A DNA stretch of 64,000 nucleotides from Buddleja alternifolia (taxonomy: Eukaryota; Streptophyta; Magnoliopsida; Lamiales; Scrophulariaceae). Below, in pieces: positions 45,208 through 57,500 of the stretch. The notes under the pieces are model-generated. The model worked only from the letters and a program-made list of their open reading frames with translations, ran no database searches and was not told where the DNA came from. How positions within the stretch are numbered: the first letter of the stretch is position 1; every line of letters begins with the position of its first letter. A program made the position numbers and the translations under genes. The stretch lies in NCBI GenBank assembly GCA_019426215.1, contig CM033401.1:11227134-11291133 (forward strand). Reading direction: 5' to 3'.

Positions 45208-48026
45208 TCAAACCGACCCTTCGAACGAGACGAGGTTCTGAGATTGCTTCGGTAGTTGTTGTGCAGACGCAACTGAAAGCCCTTGAAGCATTTTAATTAC
45301 CTCAGTTGGATCGTCAAGATAATACTTAGCCATGCTCGGTTTCTGCCCGACCGTGCAGGCGAACACTTCTGCTGTCTCGGGTAACGACCGGTCGGCAACT
45401 GAACTTGCGATAGCTTCAAACATTTCCTCATCTGATCTATCATCACCTATGCATAACACAAAATCTGCTGCTTTTCTTGTATTCCTCATCGTTTCCATTA
45501 GATTCTTCACCACGACGCCTTTGCTCACTCCCTACAAAAAAGAAAAAATTGCTTCGGTTTTAATCTCAACTCAATTTCATTCACAAATTGAACGACGTCC
45601 AAGTCGTCGTCGTACGAGATATACCTGTGGTTTGACCTCGACGATCTGCTGGCCGCTTTTGACTACAACGGGATCATTAGCGAGTACACTTTCCAAGTGA
45701 TCAAGAAGCTCTTTTGCTTGCCATGAACCAAAATCTGGGTCCGCTTCTTGATGATGCCAAACTAATGCGCTCTCCTTTTGCTCTATCGACGAACCATCCG
45801 TCGCCTCTGTGTAATGCTCCATTATAGGCAACACCATTTTTTTCCAATCCAAATCAACCACTAATGGGCACGATTCCCATTCGGTATTTTTAGTCCACCT
45901 AAGAATATGAAAAAACTAAGTTAAAACAAAGAACGTAAATAGCAAGGAAATACACAAAATCCAAATTTGTGCTACATCAGCAGTGACATGTGCAGCTGAT
46001 GTGGCAGAATATGGACCCTTACAAGAATTTTCCTATCCTAACTTTACCTAGTGAAGTAACCATGTTCGGCAGAGAGCCCAAGCCTTTCACACTGAGAGAA
46101 CCACTTGCCAAGTGAATCCTTTCCTCTTCCACTAACAATAAACACGATATTTTTCGGATCATTGCATAGACTATTCAAGACCGAAATAATTTCAGGGCAC
46201 GGGGATTTGTCGACTCTGTCCTGTGGCATCATGGTACCGTCATAATCCAGAAGGATAAGCCTGCTATTTGTATTGTTATAAGCCGAAACAATGTGCTCAA
46301 CCGAAAGCTTCCTGAAATTAGGACCCAACGCAACAACTCTCGAGTTCAACCCAAATCCAATCCCCCAACACCTCTTCCTATAATGCTCACCACAAGCCCT
46401 CTCGAGGTCTTGATCAAAACTCTTAGCCCAATACGCAACATCATGAGACGTAATATACTTATAGTGCTTCTCATGACGCAACTCTTTCTCAGAATCCACC
46501 ATCGTTATCCCAGAAAGCATAGCCTCAGCCACACTATTAATATTCCAAGGATTGACCCGGATTGCGCCACTGAGGGATGGAGAACACCCAATGAATTCCG
46601 AGACAATAATAACGCTTTTTCTCGGCATGGTATGATTTTCGAGCCCGAGTGCTTTGTCCAAATCAGGACACCCCTGTCTGGATACAGTGTACTTGTAAGG
46701 CACCAAATTCATCCCATCCCTAACAGCATTCACCACAACACATTCAGAAACTGCGTAGTACGCAACTTTATCTTGAAACGAAACGGGGCCGTTAACACAC
46801 ACGATCGGTTGATAACCGGGCCCGCCATATTTTCGGTTAATCTCCCCAGCAACTTTATTGATCTCATTCTGAACTTCCTGAATATCGTTGCCACGACTCC
46901 TCGGGGCGTTCATGATCTGAACAAGAACAACACTCCCCCTGTAAGCAGGATTCTCGTCCAAAAGCAATCCTAAAGCCATGAACTTCAAACTGATCCCTTT
47001 AAAAATGTCCATATCATCCACACCTAACAACACCAATTTCCCATCAAACCTCTTCCTCAACTCCTTAATCTTATTCGCGGTATCCGGCAACGACATAATA
47101 GATCGAATCTGGCCCATATGAATCCCAACAGGGAGGATCTTAATACTAACAGTCCTACCATAATAATCAAGACCAATATACCCCCTCTTGGACTGATAAT
47201 CCAATCCAAGCATCCTACTACAACATGACAAGAAATGTCTAGCATAATCAAAAGTATGAAATCCAATCAAATCACAATTCAAAAGGCCCCTCAAAACCTC
47301 CTCCCTAACAGGCAAAGTCCTATAAATTTCAGAACTAGGAAAAGGACTATGAAGGAAGAAACCAAGTTTTACCCTGTGATATCTCTTCCTCAAGAAAGTA
47401 GGCAACACCATGAGATGATAATCATGCACCCAAACATAATCTTCATCTGGATTAATCACCTCCATCACTTTATCAGCAAAGATCTTATTGGCTGACACGT
47501 AGGCATGCCACGTGTCCTTATCGAACCTCACCCCATGATTAGGTGTCAAGGGCAGCATGTAGTGGAACAATGGCCAGAGGTAATGCTTGCAGAAGCCATG
47601 GTAGAATTTGTTGATCAAATCCAACGGTAGAAAAGTGGGGACGCATTTGAACTTATCCAACAGCAACTGAGCCACCTCTTCTTGATCGGACGGCTCAATT
47701 TCAACCCCCAAACCGCCAACGTAAATAACCTCAACGTCAGGGGCGAATCCGTCTTTCAGTTGAAGAACTAGGGCATCGAAATCCCAGTCGAAGCTCCATT
47801 TCTTCGCGATTTCCGATGAGTCTCCGATGTAATTGGCCTTCAATGGGAGCTGATTGGATACTATGATTCGCCTCTCTTGATTCGCGGTTGAAATTAGGTC
47901 AGATTCTTGATTTACATAGTCGAAATCGGATATGATTCCAGGCACGGAAATCACTCTCGGAATTCGAGTTCGATCACTCGAATAGTCGTCGAGATTCAAC
48001 AGATTGAAGCAAGATCTCGACAACAT
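45208..48026 (-). CDS. TPS: Class II trehalose-phosphate synthase-like protein (TPS8/9/10-like)
   Basis: Three exons, 48026-46048, 45898-45625 and 45531-45208, join in frame to 858 codons plus stop, normal for plant class II TPS. Introns have GT..AG ends (donors GTAAAG and GTATAT). The N-terminus (MLSRSCFNLLNL, RIPRVISVPGII) resembles the Arabidopsis TPS8-TPS10 group. The glycosyltransferase-20 domain spans ~55-540 with WVHDYHLMVLP (~195), HSPFPSSEIYRTLP (~228) and VRDGMNLVPY (~420). The trehalose-phosphatase-like domain spans ~588-840, keeping LDYDGTMMPQ (~593) and GDDRSDEEMF (~780). Class II proteins generally lack measurable synthase activity and act in sugar/trehalose-6-phosphate signalling; that is family knowledge. 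The exon ends were chosen by frame and conserved protein sequence. No disruption is seen. Confidence 0.95.
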
Positions 48027-48147
48027 AATGCGAAAATTGTAAAAAAAAATCTGGATTTTTTTCGCAGTTCGAAGAAGAAGAAGATTTTACAGGAAAAATA
48101 AATGGTGGGGTTATTGATTTAAGATTACTGGTGGGTGTTGATGAAGG

Positions 48148-48154
48148 ATATATA
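48148..48154 (-). promoter_or_regulatory. Possible TATA box of the TPS gene
   Basis: TATATAT on the minus strand lies ~125 bp upstream of the ATG. Longer TA/TG repeats further upstream (48250-48290) could equally serve or mislead. The leader between here and the ATG is purine/pyrimidine-patterned (CTTCTTCTTCTTCG), common in plant 5' untranslated regions. Confidence 0.3.
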
Positions 48155-49740
48155 CATGAAAGAATAATGGATTGAAACAGAGTGGGAATTTCATTAATGC
48201 GGTGAAATGAAAGGGGATTATAAGGAAAGCTTGAAGAATTAATTATGGAGATGTATATATATGTATATATGTGTGTGTATATATTTGTACAAGGAAGGTT
48301 AGGAAGGTGGTATGGTGGTAGTAAGGATAAGAACGAAGGGAAGACCGACTTTACAAATATGGGACTCTCTACGTAATGGGTTTGGCTTGGAATTTAACGG
48401 CCAAGATTGACTACTATACATATATATATGGATATTAATGGATTATGGAGTCTTTTTCTAATTTAATTTTCAACTATATCTTTAGTCCCATATATTAGAT
48501 TTCTCCTTCTTTAATAAAATCTTATCCAAATTGAATAATATTTAATCAATCTTATAATAACAATGTAAAAATCATTAAAAATGTATCGTATGCGCAGCAG
48601 AATATGATTCATGAATACTTCAAAAAATTATCTCGTACAATATTAGATACGCATCGTATTTGTGTTCAGCTAATGAGAGACAGAAAAAAATATTATTTCT
48701 GAACCATGTCTATTTACTAATTTTTTTTTTTAGAATTGACGTGTCCCGTATCCCTGTTGTATCCGTGTATCGTAGACAGCAGGTGAAGTCCAGCTCTACT
48801 TGAAATAAATATTAATAATCTTATAATAACAATGTAAAAGTCATTAAAAATGTATTGTATGTGACGGTGAAATCCAAATTTAGTAGTAAAACTTTGGCCT
48901 CAAAGTATTAGAAGTTTTGGGTTTTATTTATACTTATTAATAAATATTTTGTTTTTGTTTTTTTTTTAATAAATCGGTCGCATGATTCATGTCATCAATA
49001 CTAAGTCTAACAAATTACAATCAGCTATTAACTATTGCAACCAACCAAGAACTATTATGAAATTATAGAAACTCACACGCTATCCGGGGGGGTAAAAATT
49101 ATAACATTTTGGGTCTCAGTTTCATCAATAGAACTAGACTTTATTAGCGAATGATTCTCTATTTTCATAATAGTTGTTATTTGATCGTAAATCGTTACTA
49201 TTTGATGTTAATGATATGTATCATGTGAGTCAAATAAATTAAATAATGAATCACATGGTAGATATATATTGGAATTAAAAAAAATTAATTATTCTCACTA
49301 GATTTTAGTTATGTATTATAGTAATAGCCTATTCACCAAAAAAAAAAAAGAAGTTATAGTAATTGCCGTAAAAGAATGTTTAGAATATATTATGATGATA
49401 ATAATAATTAATTATTGAGTATGGAAAATATTCCGGGTTTAATTGTTGGAGGGGTCTGATGAGTTTAATACAAGGTCAAATTTATTTAATTAAAATATAA
49501 ATGGATAAAGTCCGTTAGATTAGCATTTAGTAAATATGGATAAGGATAAAGTGGGAATTAAATAAGGGAGAAAATCAAACGGGAGATCCGTAATTATAGC
49601 CAGAAAAAGAAATAAAAAAATCGGAGAATAGAGGCACGTGTGTATTTATAGTAGATGTTGTATACAGCTGGGAATTAGAGAGAAGAGTCGGTCAGTCTCC
49701 CAACGCTCTCCCGCGTGACTCTTTCTTTCTTTCTTTGGTG
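48155..49740. other. TPS upstream region and intergenic DNA
   Basis: No gene recognised. A ~44 bp segment at 48549-48592 recurs at 48818-48861 in direct orientation with few differences. A G-run lies at 49086-49092. Confidence 0.45.
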
Positions 49741-49762
49741 TTTAATAGGTAGGCAATAAAGT

Positions 49763-49803
<41 letters not shown>

Positions 49804-50395
49804 CTAGGTTCAATTTTTAAGTTCCAATTTTGTGGATTTTTAAATTGCTCCAAAACATTTTCAAGAAAATTAAGTGTGTACATATATAATTAATTGTAAA
49901 GTGCCCAACAAAAAGAAAATAAAGGTATAGAATCTCAGAATGATGGTAGTGAAATTGTCACAATTTTAATTTATTTAGTGATAATGTCTTTATTTAGATA
50001 TAATGGTCAATTTCACAAGTTCGATAGTAACAAAATTTCTATATGAAAATTGTTACAATACACAATTAGTTATAAATATTTACGATCAATTTATTTAATA
50101 GTAAATAAATAAAAGGGAACAATGACTATATGATTATTTATATATTGTAATTGTGATATAACGATACTTATGTTAATCCTAATTGTCAATGTGCATAATT
50201 TTTTGTTGTTATTAGACTTGTGAAATCTTTACTGTAATAAATAAAAAATTATTAGCACTCAATATGTTATTAATTATCATTTAGCATCGGAACTTAGCAT
50301 TTTCATGCTATGATTAGGTCTTTCTCGTGGTAGCTGCAACTATATATGCAATCCATGGTTAAAACATCATACAACTTTTGTTTTCCAATTAAGCA

Positions 50396-50430
<35 letters not shown>

Positions 50431-52283
50431 TAACATTCTCAATAATAACTATCAACAATTAATGATATTATTACGGGGAAATTACTGACAATTAACAATA
50501 AGTTAATCTACTACTGTAAAAGTAAGTTAGTGAAATGTGAACCCTAATGGGACCTCAAGTTTCCCCTCTTAAGTTAGAATTTATTGAGAACATCTAAATA
50601 TTTGGATTGTACTATACTTTGTTATATAATAATCTTTAGGGATATTTCTTTTATAAATAATAATAATTGATTTCTCTAATGCTGAATTCTTTTTTGTTTT
50701 TTAGTGTGTTGTTAGACTCAAGTTTTGCTTTTAGAATTGAAAAATCTTCCACTGTTCAATAATCTATTTCCTCCAACGAAAATGCACGTCAAATTTGAAC
50801 AAAGAAAAGAGCATGAAATAGAAGACGCAATATATATATATATACACATACATATACATATACATATATAGAAAAACCGATCATTTTTTTAATTAACGAA
50901 ATAATTTTTTTGATAAGTTTGATGTGAGATAGTGTCTTCATCTTTCCCACTGGGTCAGGTGTGAATGCAAAACCAAAAGCATCCAGGACTATGACATTTT
51001 ACAAAGTACTAATAATAATGATGTACTAAATCCTTAATCCTTATCTTAATTATTCTTGATTTTAGTACTAGCTAGCATACCTTTATTCATACGCGTCATT
51101 TGGTGTTTTACAGCTTTTTACTATCATCCAGTTCAGATATTGGATTATAAAATTGTATTTTGTCTTGTAGTACATTTCACTTGTATACAAGTTACACATG
51201 TATAAAAAAAAAAGAATTGAATAATTAAATTTATATGCACATATCGACTTGTCATGTATATAAATGAAATAAAGTATGTATATGATGCACCATTTTGTAA
51301 TATAAAATTTGAATATGGACACTCCCCGGGCCCCGGAATGTGATGCATGTACATGTATCTGAACCCCGGAATGTGATGCATGTATCTGAACCCACACCCA
51401 CTGAGTAGAACTTGAAACGATTCTGGTTCACAGTCCAAAATGATACTCAATATTACACTTGAGTTTTAGACAATTCTTTATAAACCATTTATTTTTCCAT
51501 TTTGTTTTCTAACTTGGAACAGCGTGGCGTGGCATCACAATCACCATTCTTCATGTGGTAGATGCATGATTTAAACCCAATGATAGATTTTTCTTATGTT
51601 ATTTTTGTGTTACTAAAAAATAATTAATAAAATTATAAGGCGTCGTGATAATTAAGTAATAAGATATGTATTAAGTAGAATTACACGAGGTGTTTATTAC
51701 ATATCAACGTGTCATAAGAGCTATTTAATGAATTAGATAATTTTTTAACATATGAACCAGAATGTAACACATATACATATATTATTCCTTTCAATGTCTA
51801 GATACGATATCTTACCAAACTCCTAAGTTGTCTAACCTAACAATAACACCCACTTAACTACGTTCATACATAGAGCTATTAAAGGCTAGCAACATTTACT
51901 TTTAAATTACCCCACATCCATATTTCATCATATTAGTCTACATAAATCATCATTCAAGGCCTATTAACATTTGTAATGTACTTACTCAATTTTTTGCACA
52001 TGTTTCATGATCAATATATTACAAAATAAAATTCCATTTTCATATTGTCTGGAAAATACCTCATGGAGGCACTAAATGACATAACTAGCTCTCAAATACT
52101 CTTTTTAAAGTAATACTCTTTTTAAAGTTAGGTAAATATTAAGATCTTGCATAATTTTTTATTTTTCATTCGTCATATAGATTCCATGGATTGAATTAGA
52201 TTTATGGGAACGAAATTAAATGCAAGAATATAAATACAGCTTTAAAAATACAGTAGATGCAGTTCAAATGGTATGCAACATAC
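49741..52283. other. AT-rich intergenic DNA with microsatellites
   Basis: TA runs lie at ~49773-49798, 50399-50428 and 50830-50850. A tandem pair of CCCCGGAATGTGATGCATGT units sits at 51331-51390. A short doubled ATACTCTTTTTAAAGT occurs near 52090-52125. The minus-strand frames at 51083-51450 cover that tandem and look fortuitous. Confidence 0.5.
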
Positions 52284-52419
52284 AGAAAATTCTAGCTCAG
52301 ACCCGACTTGACCACACCGAAGTGTATTTCACAAAGAAAGTGTAATACACTTGTCTTAGTAAGTTATTTTAAAAAATACTAATGAGTTTGATCGAGACGG
52401 GACCGGGCTAGAATTTCCC
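52284..52419. mobile_element. Mutator-like MITE, 136 bp
   Basis: Imperfect inverted ends, AGAAAATTCTAGC at the left and GGGAAATTCTAGC at the right (read inward), extend for ~27 bp with some mismatches. GCAACATAC is repeated exactly on both sides (52275-52283 and 52420-52428). Nine-base duplications and GGGAAA-like ends are typical of Mutator-like elements. Confidence 0.75.
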
Positions 52420-52428
52420 GCAACATAC

Positions 52429-53785
52429 ATCTTATTATCGCCAATATAAACATTTCTTGCTTAAAAAAGAAAAAGACAAATATAGACATTTCGAATTTAA
52501 AGATAGAAAAAATTGTATTATAGAGAAAAAAATCGATCCAAGGTGTTGAATACTTACATTTCCTCTTTTTTTGATAATTGAATATTTATGCTTCTATTAT
52601 ATATTTTTTTAAGGGAAAGCGGTAATTTATTTCATCCGATAAAAAGTTTACAACGTCAATAACAAAATAACCGAGATTGTGTCTAACGATGTAATAAAGA
52701 ACAATTGAAGCACCAAAAATAGAGATTCTTCAAGATAATAAATTTTAAGAACTAAGAAACAAGCGTAAGAAAATTCTTGTGCAACTCCTATTCAAGGAGA
52801 GACGAAACTCTCATTCGAGAGAGAAAACAAACTCTCATTCGAGAGAGAAAATAAAATGATAAACAAAATATCTAAAACGTAATATAAAAATTTATGTATC
52901 ACCCGTTTTCATCTCGTCAGATCACTCTATGTTTTGTTAATTTCATATAAGTCTCGTCAAATTCGAAGATGTGATGTACAACTTGAAGAAAGGTGTTTCA
53001 ACCCAATCCGCCGATGATGATGGTAGTAACAGTGGTAAAGTAGACGATTGTTTCACTATACTATTGCCGGAGGAGAAAAATGTTTCTATTACATTATCTA
53101 TACTATTATAGAATTGAAGTGAGGCCTATAGAAATAGTTTTTGGATGATCAAACGATTCAAATGAGACAAGGCAATTTTATTTTATAAAGCATGTGTTAT
53201 GCAGAGTGTTACTAATATTGAGACACTTTAACATTTATAGTGGGATGACTTAATGACACCATCCCATGATCCATAAAACTCAATAAAGAGAAATGTGTTT
53301 TTTTTTTTTTTATACGTTTCTCTTCGTCTCTTTCCTTTTTCTATTTCTTCTTCTTTGCCACCTTTACTTAAATTTTTAATTTAATTTTTTATTGAATTAT
53401 TTTTTATTTATACAGATCGACTACGCATTTTCTATTAGTATCTATATTATTATATAAAGTGAGAGGAGTCTATCGTAATGAACTGTCGATTTTGTGAAGT
53501 CATTTCTATTGAAAAAATTTGACAAATATTCCAAATATTTTTTGTATACTCCATACTTTATCTCTTATACTCTTTTAATTTTTACTTTTTCTTTTCTATT
53601 TTTCTTACATTCTCTCGCCTAATATATTTCTGTCACATTCTCTCTCATCTCACACATTTTCTTTTTTTCTTCTCATTTCTCTCTCCTTATATCTTCTTTC
53701 ATATTTTATTCATGCTTATTTAAAAAGTTGAATAATTTCATATTAATTGATTTACTCAATATTTTTTTTTTCTTTGTTACACTCA
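52429..53785. other. Intergenic DNA, no gene recognised
   Basis: A 23 bp unit with CTCTCATTCGAGAGAGAAAA is doubled at 52810-52856. Long T/C-rich stretches fill 53290-53680. A GC-moderate segment around 52930-53060 does not give a convincing reading frame. Confidence 0.45.
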
Positions 53786-53794
53786 TATAGTGTG

Positions 53795-55547
53795 GAGAAT
53801 TTTAAAAAAATAATACAAAATTAAGAAAATAATACACAAAAAAATAGTGCTCAGAAAATAGCATATTTCGCGCCACGTCAGCGCGGAATTTGCCGGATTC
53901 CGTGCCACGTAAGCGCGGAATAGATTTTTTTTTTAAATATTAAATGGCATTCCCCGCCACGTATGCGCGGAATGCTGCCATTCCGCGCTGACGTGGCGCG
54001 GAATGGCATGCCTCTTTTTCTCTTTCCACCTTTTCTCTTTCCCCCTTTTTTTTGGACTCATTTTTCTCCATTTTTCGTGTGTTTTCGGGTTTCGACTTGA
54101 ACATAAAAAATGTAGACTTGATCATAAACTACTTTTTGAAACAAGAATTGGGTTGTTTCGATACTCGAGTAAAGAAATATGGCAAGACGAAAAAAAATAA
54201 TATCAGTTTTTTTTAATGAATAATGACTTTTTATTTTTTCCGACTCATTTTTCTCTATTTTTCGTGCGTTTTCGGGTTTCGACTTGAACATAAAAAATGT
54301 AGACTTGAGCATAAACTACTTTTGAAACAGAAATTGGGTCGTTTCGATGCTCGAGTAAAGAAATATGGCAAGAGTCTTGAGAAAATCAATCCAAGATCGA
54401 AGAAGAGCGAGGATTGCTATCAAGACCCATATTTCTTTACTCGAGCATCGAAACGACCCAATTTCTATTTCAAAAAGTAGTTTATGCTCAAGTCTACATT
54501 TTTTATGTTCAAGTCAAAACCCGAAAACGCACGAAAAATGGAGAAAAATGAGTCGGAAAAAAATAAAAAGTCATTATTCATTAAAAAAAATTGGTATTAT
54601 TTTTTTCGTCTTGCCATATTTCTTTAATCGAGCATCGAAACGACCCAATTCTTGTTTCAAAAAGTAGTTTATGCTCAAGTCTACATTTTTTATGTTCAAG
54701 TCGAAACCCGAAAACGCACGAAAAATGGTGAAAAATGAGTCGAAAAAAAATAAAAAGTCATTATTCATTAAAAAAACTGGTATTATTTTTTTTCTTCTTG
54801 CCATATTTCTTTACTCGAGCATCGAAACGAACCAATTCTTGTTTCAAAAAGTATTTTATGCTCAAGTCTACATTTTTTATGTTCAAGTCGAAACCCGAAA
54901 ACGCACGAAAAATGGAGAAAAATGAGTCGGAAAAAAATAAAAAGTCATTATTCATTAAAAAAAACTGGTATTATTTTTTTTCGTCTTGCCATATTTCTTT
55001 ACTCGAGCATCGAAACGAACCAATTCTTGTTTCAAAAAGTAGTTTATGCTCAAATCTACATTTTTTATGTTCAAGTCAAAAACCGAAAACGCACGAAAAA
55101 TGGAGAAAAATGAGTCGGAAAAAAATAAAAAGTCATTATTCATTAAAAAAAACTGGTATTATTTTTTTTCGTCTTGCCATATTTCTTTACTTGAGTATCG
55201 AAACAACCCAAATCTTGTTTCAAAAAGTAGTTTATGCTCAAGCCTATATTTTTTATGTTCAAGTCGAAACCCGAAATCGCACGAAAAATGGAGAAAAATG
55301 AGTCGAAAAAAAAGGGGGAAAGAGAAAAGGTGGAAAGAGAAAAAGAGACCTGCCATTCCGCGCTTACGTGGCGCGGAATGCCATTTAATATTAAAAAAAA
55401 TATATATTCTATTCTGTGCTTACGTGGCGCGGAATCCGGCAAATTCCGCGCTAACGTAGCGCGGAATGTGCTATTTTCTGAGCACTATTTTTTGTGTATT
55501 ATTTTCTTAATTTTGATTTAATTTTATATTATTTTTTTAAAATTCTC
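53795..55547. mobile_element. Fold-back Mutator-like element with ~187 bp tandem units
   Basis: The ends GAGAATTTTAAAAAAATAAT are inverted repeats, flanked by TATAGTGTG (53786-53794) and TATAATGTG (55548-55556), a 9 bp duplication with one difference. Subterminal parts hold TTCCGCGC and GCCACGT motifs arranged in short palindromes. Inside, a ~187 bp unit occurs twice on the left arm (landmarks near 54163 and 54350) and five times inverted on the right arm (near 54439, 54628, 54814, 55001 and 55190). A ~55 bp unique centre lies at ~54370-54424. The many overlapping frames here arise from the repeats and are not genes. Confidence 0.88.
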
Positions 55548-55556
55548 TATAATGTG

Positions 55557-56399
55557 CGGTCGTAATTAGTGTTGAAAAAAATTTGAAGGGGGGTCCCACT
55601 TGAAGTTTTGGGACTCATCACCACCACCACGTGTATGTTAGTGAAGGCAAGACGTGGCGTGCGGGTCATCATGGAGCGTTCTAACATTCACGGGGATTGA
55701 TCACTTTGACTTGTGTCCAGCCAATTGGACGGTCCAGATGGAAGGTTCCGCCCAATCGACGGCCAACAGAAGTCCCCGTGAGTCCCGTTGCGCGTTGGTC
55801 GAATAAGACGTTGCCACGTGTGAAGAACAGAGTGGAGAGTTGACCGTACTAGGAAGAATTTTGAGGTTTCTGTTGGGATGGATTAGATCGTTATCCAGAA
55901 GAGTCCTGTCACGTGGGGCCCATTTGAAGGTAAAGATGAAAAATTGGGGCCCACTTTATCCAAATTTTGAAGAAGTGTAAGAGAGATGCTGTCTTTAATG
56001 ATACACGCATAATCGTACGTTAAGTCTATTTCGGGTCATTCTTGGTGGCATCTGGAGTATAGCTCTAAGGCATTTTTCTTTAATTGTCCAATGATTCAGT
56101 TTTTTTTAAAGATATTATAAATTGGTCCTCATAGTTTTTAACATTTTTATACAAGTGGCAAATCCATATAAAATGAACAGTGTTACCAAATTTTTATTAT
56201 TTAACGAGTTAAGCATTTTATTTTGAAATTCTCATGTAAGAGGGTTGCTTCATAAATCCGATTGCTTCATTAACGAAGACTTATAATGGATCTGGAGTAA
56301 AGTACCTATCTTACCCTGTTGAATTTTAAAATATAGTCTTAACTTATTTAATAATTTAAACTTAGAGACACCATTATGATAAAAAGCTCAAGAAACCTT
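55557..56399. promoter_or_regulatory. G-box-rich segment, possible orphan promoter
   Basis: The part 55590-55960 is GC-richer than its surroundings and has CACGTG at 55628-55633, 55815-55820 and 55910-55915, plus GACGTGGC near 55651 and TTGAC W-box cores near 55705 and 55837. G-boxes bind bZIP and bHLH factors. No gene starts within reach on either strand; the next unit is a viral relic. From 56000 the DNA is AT-rich and featureless. Confidence 0.35.
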
Positions 56400-56455
56400 T
56401 TTAATATGGAAGATCAGATTAAACTGCGACCACAGAGCATACTCAGAATACTCAA

Positions 56456-56467
56456 GCTCTTATACCA
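56456..56467 (-). other. Possible primer binding site of pararetrovirus D
   Basis: TGGTATAAGAGC on the minus strand differs at one base from the tRNA-Met-complementary TGGTATCAGAGC and lies ~450 bp downstream of the TATA box. Position and sequence both fit a caulimovirid origin. The mismatch leaves some doubt. Confidence 0.55.
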
Positions 56468-56823
56468 TTTTGCTTGCACACTGGGGGGAATTATCCCGCA
56501 CATTTTGTCTCCCGACCAGTAACACCGAGACGGTAAACAAAATCTTCCCAAAGCCGTATCAGAGATTATTGAAAACAATAATTTGTACAGCGAAAACATA
56601 TTTTTGAGACGATGAAAGAGTAGAATGTTACTACTGTTCATCATCATTTTTAGCATTTTTAATGTTTTTGTATTTTTGGTTTTTTAATGTTTTTGTATTT
56701 TTTGAACATGGGAGAATTATAACATTTTTAAATAGTAGGGGAATCCCGTCCCTGGGGGTAGTTTACTCACTATGCATTATAAAGCAGATAAAAACTTACA
56801 AGATATTATTGCAAAGAAGATAT

Positions 56824-56829
56824 TTTATT
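56824..56829 (-). terminator. Possible viral poly(A) signal of D
   Basis: AATAAA on the minus strand lies ~90 bp downstream of the TATA box, similar to the arrangement in other caulimovirids. Confidence 0.45.
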
Positions 56830-56917
56830 ACAAGAAAGGTGAGAGACTCTCTAGCAACCAAGAAGTGTGGGTTGGAGAGTGTTCAAAGGGCAATTTTTAC
56901 AACTGAGGGATGAGGTC

Positions 56918-56925
56918 CTTTTATA
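56918..56925 (-). promoter_or_regulatory. TATA box of pararetrovirus D
   Basis: TATAAAAG on the minus strand, within CCTATAAAAGG, lies ~370 bp downstream of the last viral ORF and upstream of the primer-site-like sequence. It is the likely pregenomic RNA promoter. The 56926-57293 stretch upstream of it would be the enhancer side and has no coding frame. Confidence 0.6.
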
Positions 56926-57293
56926 GGCCTTGGACATGAAAGAAATTACAACAAAATGAAGAGAAATTTGGCATCCGAACTGCCATTATTACAAACAGTG
57001 TCTAAACAGTAAAAAGTACATAGGTGGCAATAGGGAACAGTTAATATGGTACAAAAGTTGCTGAGATTGTTGCTTTGAATTCCGTGCCTTGTTTGATAGC
57101 TGAATTATTGCTGCAAATTATTGTCCTTGCTGCTGATACATTTATGGCTTTTGTCTGGGAGATGCATTATTTTGCTGAAACTTTGAATGTTGTCTTCATG
57201 AGCTGTCTCTTGAAATTTGTCTTGTAGCTGAATTATTGGTGCTGCTAAACATTATTGCTGAACTATTGAAGCCTTTGTCTTTTAGTATGTATC

Positions 57294-57500
57294 TCAACTG
57301 GTTCCTTCTAGATCTGGATTATATTCTGAATCAGGATTATACATATCAGGATTATATCTTGGTGGGTATTCCACACTTGTCATTGCTCTTTTTCCTAATG
57401 TAGTAAGGCGAATCTTGCATCTGGTCTTGGCCGGAATAAATATGCTATGATGAGGTGCTTGAAAAATAAGCTTGAGGTCTGAATCTGAATTGGGCATCAT
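57294..57500 (-). pseudogene. Pararetrovirus D: short frame overlapping the end of ORF4
   Basis: The 68-residue frame overlaps the last 56 bp of ORF4 in another phase. It ends with a YNPD repeat (RYNPDMYNPDSEYNPD). It may be the original C-terminus of ORF4 displaced by a frameshift, or a separate small ORF. I do not recognise a domain. Confidence 0.4.

Noticed and set aside
45332..45700. 122-residue plus-strand ORF
   Set aside because: It is antisense to TPS exons 2 and 3 and spans an intron.
46293..46973. 226-residue plus-strand ORF
   Set aside because: It lies antisense inside the conserved TPS exon 1 and has no features of its own.
45208..48026. Catalytically active class I TPS (TPS1-like)
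   Set aside because: The N-terminus lacks the long class I extension and resembles the TPS8-10 group, so class II is the better call.
54003..55521. Many overlapping ORFs with repeated KSTFFMFKSKPEN-like peptides
   Set aside because: They read the ~187 bp units of the fold-back element in several frames on both strands; the repetition explains the peptides.
57294..57500. Possible dUTPase-like end
   Set aside because: A weak resemblance of one hydrophobic/proline segment is not enough; the required motifs are absent.
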